From: a virus
DNA: 64,000 nucleotides
Virus record (IMG/VR): IMGVR_UViG_3300042541_001760
Span: 179,689-243,688 of that record
Reading direction: 5' to 3' (one strand)
This document shows, in pieces, positions 24,366 to 32,707 of the stretch (positions are counted from its first letter, which is position 1; the number at the start of each line of letters is the position of its first letter). The notes beneath the pieces are model-generated. The model did no database searches. It worked only from the letters and a program-made list of their open reading frames with translations, and had not been told where the DNA came from. Position numbers and translations under genes: made by a program.

Positions 24366-25664
24366 TTACTGTGTTTTTCTATTGTAATTCAGTAAGTTAC
24401 TCATTTTATTTATTTCTTCGTTCAACAACTTAGTTTTCTTATCTTGTGTTGACTCTAATTGATTCATAATCTTATTAGCCTTTGTGTTACTTTTATTAGT
24501 AGTGTTTGTCTCTCCTTTAGTAACTTCACCAGCCTCATCAGTAACGACCGGTTGGGGTGATTTATTATAGGCTTGTTTTTTAAGTGCCCCCAATAAATTA
24601 TCCTTTCTGATTTTATTTCTGTTTTTATTAACAGGTGTCTCAACCGCATTTGCCCACTTAGGATTATTACCAGTTCTAGATGAACCTTCAATATTGTCTG
24701 TTACCCAATCTTCATTCGGGTGAATTTCATCATACATTAAGTTCTCTTGACCTGCGGATGAAAATGCTTCAACATATTCCTCAACTGCGTCAGATGCTTG
24801 GTATGTCTTTTTTGCCATCTTTTTATCCATTTGTCCGTTAGATTCAGGGAAATGTTCTGCATCCATAGTATAATCTTCTTTAGAACCATTTTTAAGGTAG
24901 TCCTTCATCTTTTGAGTTACAGATTTAATGTAATCATCATTTTCTTTTTTAGATTTACCAATTGCCGTTTCGTATGTTGCCAATCCTTTAGGTTTTGACA
25001 TTTTTTTAATATTGTCTTTCTCCTCTTTAACAATCTTTTCAATCATATCAATCATCTCATCTTCGGTTAATTTGATAGATTCTTTAACTTGATATTCTTT
25101 ACCATCAACTTCAAAGTCATCATCTCCTTTACGTTTTGCTTTTGCTAATGCTCCTGTAAACGCATTACCTTCTTCCATTTCTTCGTCAGTTTGATGTTTT
25201 TTTGACTTTCTTAACATTTTAAAATCTTCAGCGTCAATTTTGTTATTTTTATTCTTATCCATTTTTTTCTGTCCACCGAATAATGCTTCAGTCATTTCAG
25301 CACCAGCATATCTTTTGTGACTCTCACAAGCCTGTGCGTCATAATCTTCACCATCTTCATTACAAACTCTTGATAATTTTTCAGAGGGGTCGAAATCCAT
25401 ATCGGTACTTTCCATCATGCCACCATATCCACATTCGTTACATTGACCTTCATTCATAGTTCCACCACATTGTTCACAAGTTTCTCCTTCTTCCATCTCT
25501 TCATCCATTGATATTTCTTGCCATTCATCCTCTGTCGTCATATCATCATCAATTTCATTGACTTTGGATTTGATTTTATTTACTAGTGATTCGGCTCTTT
25601 CTTCTAATGACTCCTTTAATGTTTTTTTAACAATTGAATCAATATAGTTATTTACGTTTTTCAT
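24366..25664 (-). CDS. Acidic zinc-ribbon/EF-hand protein with leader; candidate packaged head protein
   Basis: The 432 aa product begins MKNVNNYIDSIVKKTLKE then S, a leader of the hydrophobic-X-Glu type. Downstream are a zinc-ribbon-like CEQCGGTMNEGQCNECGYGG (about residues 58-77), an EF-hand-like loop DKNKNNKIDAEDF (about 135-147) and a second internal leader-like helix IKLTEDEMIDMIEKIVKEE (about 197-215). The rest is Lys/Glu-rich. Internal repeated leaders recall T4 scaffold/core proteins cut at several sites. A TATTTATA element lies 13 nt upstream. A head internal or scaffold role is inference. Confidence 0.7.
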   Translation of the reverse strand: MKNVNNYIDSIVKKTLKESLEERAESLVNKIKSKVNEIDDDMTTEDEWQEISMDEEMEEGETCEQCGGTMNEGQCNECGYGGMMESTDMDFDPSEKLSRVCNEDGEDYDAQACESHKRYAGAEMTEALFGGQKKMDKNKNNKIDAEDFKMLRKSKKHQTDEEMEEGNAFTGALAKAKRKGDDDFEVDGKEYQVKESIKLTEDEMIDMIEKIVKEEKDNIKKMSKPKGLATYETAIGKSKKENDDYIKSVTQKMKDYLKNGSKEDYTMDAEHFPESNGQMDKKMAKKTYQASDAVEEYVEAFSSAGQENLMYDEIHPNEDWVTDNIEGSSRTGNNPKWANAVETPVNKNRNKIRKDNLLGALKKQAYNKSPQPVVTDEAGEVTKGETNTTNKSNTKANKIMNQLESTQDKKTKLLNEEINKMSNLLNYNRKTQ

Positions 25665-25677
25665 AATTTTGTTTTTA

Positions 25678-25687
25678 TATAAATATC
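25678..25687 (-). promoter_or_regulatory. TATTTATA element (candidate late-type promoter)
   Basis: Minus-strand GATATTTATA, 13 nt before the start of the 432 aa leader-bearing gene. Confidence 0.5.
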
Positions 25688-25688
25688 T

Positions 25689-26711
25689 TTATTTAGTTAA
25701 AGTGTTACCTTTTTTATATTCTTTAATGATAATGTTTTTAATTGTATTTTCACTTATACCGTGTTTCTTACTTATATTCTTTATCACCTTCATAAGTAAT
25801 TTATTTTCAAATATGTTCAGAGATTTAATATCCCCCTGATTACAGTATGGGAATTTTTGACATTTTTTCTTAACCTCAACAAATTTACCTCCAGGTATCT
25901 GAGTTTTAGCCGCTCCTCTCCAATTTTTCTTACTACCTGACTTAGCCCAAGCCGCAGGTGTTTCATATGAACCGGAAGAACCTGATCCCGTCGCTTCTTT
26001 TGTTTCAATTTTCTTAGGTTTATTAACGAATCTGTCGGCACTTGAGAATAATGGACCTTCAAAACCACCCGCGGAACCCGAACCTGTTGCTTCTGTATTC
26101 TCTTCTTTATTTTTTTTGTTTTTTAGTGATTCAAAACTTTTACGTCCTCTACCTTCGTGTTCTTCCATATTAAAATAATCTTCTATGTGTTTATCTTGTA
26201 GTTTTTGGATAAACTCAGGTCTATCATTACTTTTGTTTGGTGAAAATCTCTTATAACCGTTAATTTTTTGTATTTTTAATACATCTTTATTTTTCTTATA
26301 TAACCAATAAGGTAATTTAACATACTTGAAAGGTTCATAACCCTCAACATCACCTATTATTTCTACTTGTGATTTTGGTAATTTTATTTTATGAATTTCT
26401 ATATTAAATGGTCTTGCCCCATCCACAAACATCCTACTCTCAAACTCATTCTCAATAATATTAATCACCTCAATTGTATTTGATTGTGAGTCGTCACTTA
26501 CAATATATGAACCTATAAAAGATTTTTCTTCGGGTAGATATAATGATTTATAATAACTTAAATCATATGTAGGTTTTGTAGATTCTTCGTCCTGTTCCGG
26601 TAAGTCAGACGGTATACGTAAAGAAGATACATATGGTGATGCCATATTTTGAGCCACCCCCGTATTACTTTTAAATCCAGCCATAATCTTCGATCCAATT
26701 TCGTTCTTCAT
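25689..26711 (-). CDS. Hypothetical protein with EATGSGS repeats and Cys motif
   Basis: The 340 aa product has two copies of EATGSGS followed by A/S-G (about residues 208 and 240), each followed by an aromatic/proline segment (GGFEGPLFSS; GSYETPAAWA), then NWRGAAKTQIPGGKF and KCQKFPYCNQGD, and a C-terminal helical region (ISKKHGISENTIKNIIIKEY). The repeats look like linkers of a structural or internal protein, but no family is assigned. It starts one base after the stop of the upstream 81 aa gene (TAATATG). Confidence 0.6.
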   Translation of the reverse strand: MKNEIGSKIMAGFKSNTGVAQNMASPYVSSLRIPSDLPEQDEESTKPTYDLSYYKSLYLPEEKSFIGSYIVSDDSQSNTIEVINIIENEFESRMFVDGARPFNIEIHKIKLPKSQVEIIGDVEGYEPFKYVKLPYWLYKKNKDVLKIQKINGYKRFSPNKSNDRPEFIQKLQDKHIEDYFNMEEHEGRGRKSFESLKNKKNKEENTEATGSGSAGGFEGPLFSSADRFVNKPKKIETKEATGSGSSGSYETPAAWAKSGSKKNWRGAAKTQIPGGKFVEVKKKCQKFPYCNQGDIKSLNIFENKLLMKVIKNISKKHGISENTIKNIIIKEYKKGNTLTK

Positions 26712-26712
26712 A

Positions 26713-26958
26713 TTATGCTCTCCTTATTCTTGGTTCCCAAGTTCCTTTTTGAGTCCATAGGAATTGATAAAATTCACTAAAGCTTCTAACTATTAGTTCT
26801 TTTACGTTACCTTCCAATTTACCTCGTTTAATTTCCTTAGCAATTTCATCCATTAACTTTTCTTCAAATTGTTTAATGGTGGATGATCCCATGAAATCCC
26901 TAATCTCTTTACGGACCATAGTTTCAATTTCTTTTTTTTCGGTAGAAGTTAATGACAT
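26713..26958 (-). CDS. Small hypothetical protein, 81 aa
   Basis: A charged helical protein with an aromatic C-terminus (FSEFYQFLWTQKGTWEPRI). No family recognised. It lies 1 nt from its neighbours on both sides. Confidence 0.6.
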   Translation of the reverse strand: MSLTSTEKKEIETMVRKEIRDFMGSSTIKQFEEKLMDEIAKEIKRGKLEGNVKELIVRSFSEFYQFLWTQKGTWEPRIRRA

Positions 26959-26959
26959 A

Positions 26960-27583
26960 TTATTTCTTTAGTTTAATCTTCCAATAAATACTTCCTTGTA
27001 GTGATATTTGTTTGGAGTTATTTAGTCCAACACCAAGTCCGAATATTTTATCTTTCTTGTCTTTATAAAGTAAAGATGGTCCTGCGTAATTAAGTATATT
27101 TACCTTATCAAATCCACCTGTAAGACCTAAATATATTTGTCGTTTAGCGGGTTCTTTTAAGAATAAAGTGTCATTAATAATTCTTTCGGTTATTCTTGAA
27201 GTGAATTTTCTTGCGAATATTTTGTTCTCAACGACAGTATCTTCAATTGTAACATAAGAATCTTTACCTAAGTCCAATGTGTCTGTATAAAACCTTTTGG
27301 TAAAATAATCCATTAATATTAATTGTGTGTCAGCTTCTTGTGGAATATACTTTGGGACTTCAACTTTAACTTTGATGGTTTTACCTTCCTTATATACGAT
27401 TGTATCTCTTTTAATATAAATGGTGTCTCTTTTATTATCCACCACTTCGTATTTTTTTCCGTTCACCTTTACGATGTCACCCTTATTAATTTCTTTCTTA
27501 CCATTATCCCCATCACACATTCTCATTAATAGAACAACGATAATCAATCCAATAATTGCCAGTGTTTTAAAATCAAGTTTCAT
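26960..27583 (-). CDS. Membrane-anchored protein with periplasmic domain
   Basis: The 207 aa product has one N-terminal membrane helix (residues 8-22, LAIIGLIIVVLLMRM), a charged extended region of beta strands (about 35-150) and a C-terminal beta segment with GLTGGFDKVNIL and FGLGVGLNN that resembles barrel strands. It could be a spanin-like bridge between membranes, given the amidase gene nearby, but this is a guess from topology. Confidence 0.6.
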   Translation of the reverse strand: MKLDFKTLAIIGLIIVVLLMRMCDGDNGKKEINKGDIVKVNGKKYEVVDNKRDTIYIKRDTIVYKEGKTIKVKVEVPKYIPQEADTQLILMDYFTKRFYTDTLDLGKDSYVTIEDTVVENKIFARKFTSRITERIINDTLFLKEPAKRQIYLGLTGGFDKVNILNYAGPSLLYKDKKDKIFGLGVGLNNSKQISLQGSIYWKIKLKK

Positions 27584-27584
27584 A

Positions 27585-28211
27585 TTAGTCAGTTTTTTTT
27601 CTTGACGCGATTATTTTACCCCACTTAGATTTAAATTTTTCATAATATTGTCTAAGTTTTTGTATCATTGAGTCAAAGTCCTGGTCAACTTTTACAGTTT
27701 CACAATTGATATACACTCCGTTTGTCTCTCCCACTCTAAAAATGAAATCCAAATCAAAATCAATAATCTTACCTGACCACTCAGCACTATCGCTATATAG
27801 GTTTAATTGATTAAAGTCGGTCATTTCGGATACCTCGGATACAAATTCATCCATAGTTTCCTGAAACGCTTTTTTATCATCGGTAGTTAATTCCAAGGCC
27901 TTCTTATCGTTTCCGTGTATCATTAACACACCACCAGATATTCTATATCCTTGTTGTTTTGAATCTTTATTATTATCTTTCTTATCTTCATCAAAATCTA
28001 TTTCACTCTCCACAGATCCGGGAACATTAACTCTTTGAGTTATTTCGTCTCCTGTGTTCTCAATATCACCAGAGTCCTTAAATGTTTGTTCATTAATAAT
28101 ACCGTATTTTTTTTTGATACCATTAATATCCTCAGATATCTGAGTGTTATTTTTTTGAAGCATCTCTCTTGAGGCTTTCAATAATCTTTGTATTTCTTCG
28201 TGGTTACTCAT
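27585..28211 (-). CDS. Hypothetical protein, 208 aa
   Basis: An acidic soluble protein with an N-terminal coiled-coil-like segment (about 1-45), a disordered Asp/Lys-rich part and a C-terminal alpha/beta domain (FDLDFIFRVGETNGVYINCE). No family recognised. It overlaps the amidase gene by 8 bases. Confidence 0.6.
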   Translation of the reverse strand: MSNHEEIQRLLKASREMLQKNNTQISEDINGIKKKYGIINEQTFKDSGDIENTGDEITQRVNVPGSVESEIDFDEDKKDNNKDSKQQGYRISGGVLMIHGNDKKALELTTDDKKAFQETMDEFVSEVSEMTDFNQLNLYSDSAEWSGKIIDFDLDFIFRVGETNGVYINCETVKVDQDFDSMIQKLRQYYEKFKSKWGKIIASRKKTD

Positions 28212-28800
28212 ATCCTATTAGTTCGTTAAATTTGTTAAAGTCAAATGCTGGACTCACATCAGTAAATATCACATCAAAGTTGCTTTTCGTAACAATACCT
28301 TCAAATTTTTCAATTCCTTCAAATTTTGTGTTATGCCCGACACTTCTTTTATTAATGGAGTGTTCTCCCATTAGTTTAATACATAGTTCTGCGGTCTTAT
28401 TCATTTGTATATCGGTATATGGTTGCCAAAAGAAATAATCTCTCCATTTTTTTTCAAATACCTTATCTTTATAAATATTACCAATCCAATTAATGTGATG
28501 GTCCTTTAATGGTTCTTTTTGTAACCAACCAAGATTCTCCAAACATATGATAATTGAGTTCCTATTAACATTATCTACCTTGAAGAAGTTTGAATGTTCT
28601 GTGTCCGACATTAGTTTTAGTATGGTACCTTCTCGACTAATTACGTAATTTGGTATCTTATCGTAGTTACCATTAGCCCTAAATTTAAGGGATGTTAAAT
28701 ATTCACCGATCTCACGGGAAGTATGGCACAGGATTATTTGTTTCTTCTTTTTTTGTTTACCCGTAGCCTTGAAATCACCATAACTAATTATTTCAAACAT
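28204..28800 (-). CDS. N-acetylmuramoyl-L-alanine amidase-like endolysin
   Basis: The 198 aa product has an Amidase_2-like layout: a strand with IILCHTSREI (first His near residue 26), IPNYVISREGTIL, a central RNSIIICLENLGWL, and C-terminal VGHNTKF with FTDVSPAFDF supplying a second His and an Asp that would complete the zinc site of AmpD-type amidases. It would cut the bond between MurNAc and L-Ala in host peptidoglycan. It has no signal peptide, so it would rely on a holin; several small membrane genes nearby are candidates. Confidence 0.75.
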   Translation of the reverse strand: MFEIISYGDFKATGKQKKKKQIILCHTSREIGEYLTSLKFRANGNYDKIPNYVISREGTILKLMSDTEHSNFFKVDNVNRNSIIICLENLGWLQKEPLKDHHINWIGNIYKDKVFEKKWRDYFFWQPYTDIQMNKTAELCIKLMGEHSINKRSVGHNTKFEGIEKFEGIVTKSNFDVIFTDVSPAFDFNKFNELIGYE

Positions 28801-29668
28801 CTCGTTTTGAATAACTTAATCTTTTTATGTTGGTATCGTTAGATAATTGGTCTTTAAGTTCATCTAAGTTTTGATTCTCAACCACAATCTCTTCGGTATG
28901 TTCTTCATGTATTTCCTCTACCGTTGGTTCAACAATCTCTTCGGTATGTTCTTCATGTATTTCCTCTACCGTTGGTTCAACAATCTCTTCAACCACCTCA
29001 TCTTCAACTACAATATCCTTCACCTTTTCTTCCTCACCGAATTTTTCTTTTTGAATCACATCAAGATGTTTCTCCAATTTTTCAATAGTTTCTATTGTTA
29101 TAGCGGGGGTAATAGTATTTACTTCCCTCTCAATAATACCCGCCTTACGAGATATTTCATCTATTTGTTCTTCCGTTAGTTCGGTTGCGGTTTCAGTTAT
29201 GGTTTCTTTATTTGAATAAACCACTAACATATGAGCAAATGTTAAAGATATGATGGGTAGTAATCCACCACTGAATAAAGCCAAAATTAATTTATGTGTT
29301 GGTATATTAGTTGGGTCAATACCCATAGGTTCAAATAAAGGTCCAGCCATCTCCATCCATTGTTTGAATGTCTCGGATGTTTCCTGTATGTATGAATATG
29401 AAAAGAATAGGTTACCCACGAATTGAATAAAGGTTACCAATATGAAGGGGAAATATATGAACCTACCCATCTTTACTGACACACCGGCAAGGGCTGATAG
29501 TGCGGCAATCTCAACCGCAACAGAAAGATATATAGCCCAAGCAAAAGGGTTTGTAATACCATAGAATGAAGTTACGTGTGATATAGACACAAAGGCAACT
29601 AACAATATAGGTATTACAAACGCCGTGGCAATTATACTCTTAAGATTTTTTTGAATCCAATTTTTCAT
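28793..29668 (-). CDS. Multi-pass membrane protein with acidic repeat tail
   Basis: The 291 aa product has about four hydrophobic helices in residues 10-160, followed by a long cytosolic tail rich in Glu, Val and Thr. The tail includes two identical copies of a 16-residue unit with EEIVEPTVEEIHEEHT order, caused by a perfect 48-bp tandem repeat. No family recognised. It overlaps the amidase start by 8 bases. Confidence 0.65.
   Translation of the reverse strand: MKNWIQKNLKSIIATAFVIPILLVAFVSISHVTSFYGITNPFAWAIYLSVAVEIAALSALAGVSVKMGRFIYFPFILVTFIQFVGNLFFSYSYIQETSETFKQWMEMAGPLFEPMGIDPTNIPTHKLILALFSGGLLPIISLTFAHMLVVYSNKETITETATELTEEQIDEISRKAGIIEREVNTITPAITIETIEKLEKHLDVIQKEKFGEEEKVKDIVVEDEVVEEIVEPTVEEIHEEHTEEIVEPTVEEIHEEHTEEIVVENQNLDELKDQLSNDTNIKRLSYSKRDV
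28885..28980 (-). repeat. Perfect 48-bp tandem duplication
   Basis: Two identical 48-bp units (28885-28932 and 28933-28980), followed by a short partial third, encode the acidic repeat in the membrane protein tail. Perfect identity points to a recent duplication. Confidence 0.9.
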
Positions 29669-29672
29669 TTAA

Positions 29673-29948
29673 TCATTTGTCCATATTTTTATAGTAATTA
29701 ACCGGAACTTTGTTTTTGTCCGATAATTCCTCAATCTCTAATGTTTTCCAATTAGGAGTTTCTTTAATAATCTTAACCATCTCGTTTGATTTAATAGAGG
29801 TAGAATCCATTTGATGTACCTTTTTGTTCAAACTTTCAATGTCCTTTTCAATTCTACCTAATTCGGATGCAGTTCCACACGTTCTTAGAAATATAAATAA
29901 ACATAGAGTTAGTGTGGCAATGGTGAAGTAATTTTGATATTTTTCCAT
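29673..29948 (-). CDS. Small membrane-anchored coiled-coil protein
   Basis: The 91 aa product has one N-terminal membrane helix (FTIATLTLCLFIFLRTCG) and then a charged coiled-coil-like stretch (ELGRIEKDIESLNKKVHQMD). The form resembles i-spanins (Rz-like) of phages, but sequence evidence is weak. It lies beside the multi-pass membrane protein and has a TATTTATA element 12 nt upstream. Confidence 0.55.
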   Translation of the reverse strand: MEKYQNYFTIATLTLCLFIFLRTCGTASELGRIEKDIESLNKKVHQMDSTSIKSNEMVKIIKETPNWKTLEIEELSDKNKVPVNYYKNMDK

Positions 29949-29960
29949 AAGTTTTTATTA

Positions 29961-29968
29961 TATAAATA
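29961..29968 (-). promoter_or_regulatory. TATTTATA element (candidate late-type promoter)
   Basis: Minus-strand TATTTATA, 12 nt before the 91 aa membrane-anchored gene and just after the stop of the sigma factor gene. Confidence 0.45.
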
Positions 29969-29977
29969 GATTAGATT

Positions 29978-30778
29978 TTACATATATTCAAAAAGAACCG
30001 AACTTTCATTTCGTAATTTACGAAGAGCCTTCTCTTTAATCTGTCTCACACGTTCTTTAGTAAGATTGAAGTCGTCACCGATGTCCTCCAAAGTTCTTGG
30101 TGTCCCCGTTAGACCGAAATAATCCTCAATGATGGATCTCTCTCTTTTGTCCAAAATACCTAACACATCCATAAGTTTTTCTTTCAACTTATCTTTGGTA
30201 TCAAAACCATCGTCAGGCATTACACAATTCTCATTTACGATTACATCAATAAGTGTATCTCCGTCTTCATTAATCTCGTCGTTAAGATTGACCATTGAAG
30301 GTAGTGAGGTGAACTTATCGGACAATTGCTTGCCATTGTTCTCAACCTCTTTTTTAGCTCGTTGTAGGTCTTGTACGACATTAACAGGGAGTCGTATGGT
30401 TCTTGCGTTCTCGTTAAGAGATTGGAGAATACATTGACGAACCCACCATACCGCATATGATATAAATCGTAGGTTCTTATTCCAATCAAAATTCTCAATG
30501 GCTTTAATCAATCCCATATTACCTTCGGCAATTAAATCGGGGAATGGTAATCCTTGATTCTGATATTGTTTTGCCACGGTAATAACAAAACGTAAATTAC
30601 CTTCAACTAACTCCTGATGTATCTCATCTTTCTGTCTATCTGTTAGGTTTCCTGTGGCCATCATAGCAGCCAACTCACGTTCTCTATCAGGTGTCATAAC
30701 CTTAATCTTTCTTAGATCTTTAAGATAAGATTGAATCTCGTCTTGGTTGATCGGTATTCCTGTGTTTTTCTCTCTCAT
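29978..30778 (-). CDS. rpoD: RNA polymerase sigma factor, sigma-70 family (RpoD-like)
   Basis: The 266 aa product has region 1.2 (YLKDLRKIKVMTPDRE), 2.1-2.2 (NLRFVITVAKQYQNQGLPFP, DLIAEGNMGLIKAIENFDW), 2.3-2.4 (FISYAVWWVRQCILQSL), region 3 and region 4 with a helix-turn-helix (RTLEDIGDDFNLTKERVRQI). It is close in form to Bacteroidota primary sigma factors, which lack region 1.1. It could redirect host polymerase to phage promoters. The TTTG/TAnnTTTG promoters in this window fit this sigma type, but the TATTTATA class may need another factor. Confidence 0.95.
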   Translation of the reverse strand: MREKNTGIPINQDEIQSYLKDLRKIKVMTPDRERELAAMMATGNLTDRQKDEIHQELVEGNLRFVITVAKQYQNQGLPFPDLIAEGNMGLIKAIENFDWNKNLRFISYAVWWVRQCILQSLNENARTIRLPVNVVQDLQRAKKEVENNGKQLSDKFTSLPSMVNLNDEINEDGDTLIDVIVNENCVMPDDGFDTKDKLKEKLMDVLGILDKRERSIIEDYFGLTGTPRTLEDIGDDFNLTKERVRQIKEKALRKLRNESSVLFEYM

Positions 30779-30782
30779 ATGA

Positions 30783-31298
30783 TTATTTTGAATATTGGTG
30801 TAAGGTTTGTTTTTCTTTTTTGGTTAATGACTCAATTCCTTTATTACTTATCTTCTCTAATATTTCATCCAAAGATAACACTTTTTCGGGAATAATGGTC
30901 TCTTGATAATCATCGTTTGTTAAACTTAATACTTCGTTAATGGTATCATAATCTTGTTGTAACTCAGGGTTAACATTATTATAATTATCCAGAAATCCGA
31001 TTCCGTCATCCTCTAAGTCAAAAAGATGTTCAAAAATTTGTGTTGGCATCTGACAAGATATCTCACCCTCGTACGGCACCAACATATATATGATACATTC
31101 GTTTGATACGACAGAGTGGATAAATTGTTTTAATTTAAAGAAATCTTCATTGGATTTGAAGTGGAATATACTACTACTCTCACCATAACTAAATTTTACG
31201 TTTTTAGAGTCGGAGACATCGACAATTTTCTTAGCCATTCTCTCAACACCTGATTCATCGTTTTTAACTTGACCGAATATAGATAATAGATATTTCAT
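30783..31298 (-). CDS. Hypothetical protein, 171 aa
   Basis: A soluble alpha/beta protein (MKYLLSIFGQVKNDESG). Its C-terminal LDEILEKISNKGIESLTKKE resembles a short motif I have seen at the C-terminus of Bacteroidota membrane proteases of the rhomboid family, but no protease domain is present. A host-type promoter lies 17 nt upstream; it is followed closely by the sigma factor gene, so both may be co-expressed. Confidence 0.6.
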   Translation of the reverse strand: MKYLLSIFGQVKNDESGVERMAKKIVDVSDSKNVKFSYGESSSIFHFKSNEDFFKLKQFIHSVVSNECIIYMLVPYEGEISCQMPTQIFEHLFDLEDDGIGFLDNYNNVNPELQQDYDTINEVLSLTNDDYQETIIPEKVLSLDEILEKISNKGIESLTKKEKQTLHQYSK

Positions 31299-31315
31299 AG
31301 TTATTTATTATTTTA

Positions 31316-31347
31316 CAAATGTAATGATATTTATCGTGATAAACAAA
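31316..31347 (-). promoter_or_regulatory. Bacteroidota-type promoter for the 171 aa gene and sigma factor
   Basis: Minus strand: TTTG (31347-31344), 20 bp, TACATTTG (31323-31316). Inside it, facing the other way, is a TATTTATC element for the plus-strand gene, so the two promoters overlap. Confidence 0.7.
31326..31335 (+). promoter_or_regulatory. TATTTATC, variant of the TATTTATA element
   Basis: Plus strand GATATTTATC lies 18 nt before the ATG at 31354 and within the divergent host-type promoter's spacer. Confidence 0.4.
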
Positions 31348-31353
31348 CTTATT

Positions 31354-31995
31354 ATGAATAAAAGAATATCAATTACAAGAGACCAACTGGTTGAACATAT
31401 TAGAAAATCAATTTCTAAAAATTTAATGGAACAGGACTATTCGTCCGATATAAATAGACCAACTCAACCTAGAGAAAAAGGGGTTAAGACAATATTTGGT
31501 GATAAGTATTCAAGATATATTCCAAATGATGTTATTCGTTATATGAGAAAGAACCCGGCTCTTATATTTGAAAGGTTATTTGAACTATATGGTGAGGACG
31601 CCTATATGTATTTAGATAAAGCAAAAGAAAAGATGGGTGATTCACCTGAACCTATGATGGAACAAGATATGGATGATGATTACGATGATGAAGATGAGGA
31701 AGAAGAACAGGATCCATTGATGGACACATTAAAAGATGTTGTTAACAACAATGGTGAATTCAGTGAAAGTGACATTGATGACATTAATGATTATGGGGGT
31801 TCTAAAAGATCGTTTAGAGGTTCAATTTATTTAGATGGAATGGTACCCGAAACTGACGATAAAGAATTTGATAGAAAAGTGGCAATTAAAATTATGGAGT
31901 TCTTCGCATCAGGACTGAACATTAACAGATATGTCGGTGGTGTTGGTTTCAAACAACGAAGTATGACAAACCCATTTGATAACGAGAATTTTTAA
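31354..31995 (+). CDS. Hypothetical protein with leader; candidate packaged head protein
   Basis: From the ATG at 31354 the 213 aa product starts RISITRDQLVEHIRKSISKN (residues 4-23) and then LME-Q, a hydrophobic-X-Glu site followed by Gln. The mature part is acidic with a long D/E run (about 95-115). An upstream ATG at 31324 would precede the promoter-like element. A strong terminator follows. Function of the mature part unknown; packaging is inferred from the leader. Confidence 0.65.
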   Translation: MNKRISITRDQLVEHIRKSISKNLMEQDYSSDINRPTQPREKGVKTIFGDKYSRYIPNDVIRYMRKNPALIFERLFELYGEDAYMYLDKAKEKMGDSPEPMMEQDMDDDYDDEDEEEEQDPLMDTLKDVVNNNGEFSESDIDDINDYGGSKRSFRGSIYLDGMVPETDDKEFDRKVAIKIMEFFASGLNINRYVGGVGFKQRSMTNPFDNENF

Positions 31996-32001
31996 AATAT
32001 A

Positions 32002-32029
32002 AGCCCCACCCTAAGAGTGGGGTTTTTTT
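32002..32029 (+). terminator. Rho-independent terminator
   Basis: CCCCAC, a seven-base loop and GTGGGG are followed by TTTTTTT, closing the 213 aa gene. Confidence 0.85.
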
Positions 32030-32045
32030 ATATCATTATTTTTCG

Positions 32046-32053
32046 TATATTTG
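32046..32053 (+). promoter_or_regulatory. Bacteroidota-type -7 element
   Basis: TATATTTG in the context TTTTTCGTATATTTGTAA, nearly the same sequence as in the PcfJ-like gene promoter at 16062-16075. A clear TTTG -33 element is absent; only GTTT lies at about the right distance. The ATG of the candidate restriction gene is 37 nt downstream. Confidence 0.55.
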
Positions 32054-32089
32054 TAAAATTAAATTAGTGTTAACCTTTTAAAATATAAA

Positions 32090-32707
32090 ATGAAAAACAT
32101 ATTATTTTTAGATGAACAAATTAAAAGAATCTACGAAGTGTCATATACTATTTCGGAATCAAGAGGTAAGAATAGACAGAACATTATTAATGATGTGGTA
32201 ATAGAATCCTTAAAATCCGATATATACTATAATGATTGTGTGTTTAAAAAAGAAGTTATAATCCCCGGAACAAAATTACTATGGGGTAAATACTTTCCTG
32301 TTGATATATGCGTATATAAAGATAATACTCTAATTGAGATTATTTTAAATAAGGCGCCTTCATCAAATATAAAGCAAAATAGAATTAATTCACTTAATGG
32401 TATTAATTCAGACATAACAAGATTATCTAAATTAGAAAATATAAAAATTTCTTTAATTAATTTTTTACCTAAGATATCCCCTTTCTTTAAAAGAGATGAA
32501 AGTATTAAATCTTTTGAGAAAAATGAGCCTTTTTTCTTATCTACTTCTGGCGCCTTTTATAAATTCGATGTTGATGAAATATATGTTACTTTTGAAATTA
32601 ATAATTTATATAAATGTAATTCAAAAGTTGATGTTAGAAATTTATTTTTGGTGAATCCTATAAAAAATGTGAATTTAATTCAAAAAAATTATAAAAGTTT
32701 AACTTAA
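32090..32707 (+). CDS. Hypothetical protein; candidate restriction endonuclease partner
   Basis: The 205 aa product has FPVDICVYKDNTLIEIILNK (about residues 64-83), which resembles the D...ExK region of PD-(D/E)XK nucleases, but the final lysine is not in the standard place (IEII), so catalysis is uncertain. The gene is convergent with, and overlaps by 4 bases, a TaqI-like N6-adenine methyltransferase, as in many type II restriction-modification systems. It has its own host-type promoter and lies directly after a terminator. A non-nuclease role is quite possible. Confidence 0.5.
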   Translation: MKNILFLDEQIKRIYEVSYTISESRGKNRQNIINDVVIESLKSDIYYNDCVFKKEVIIPGTKLLWGKYFPVDICVYKDNTLIEIILNKAPSSNIKQNRINSLNGINSDITRLSKLENIKISLINFLPKISPFFKRDESIKSFEKNEPFFLSTSGAFYKFDVDEIYVTFEINNLYKCNSKVDVRNLFLVNPIKNVNLIQKNYKSLT

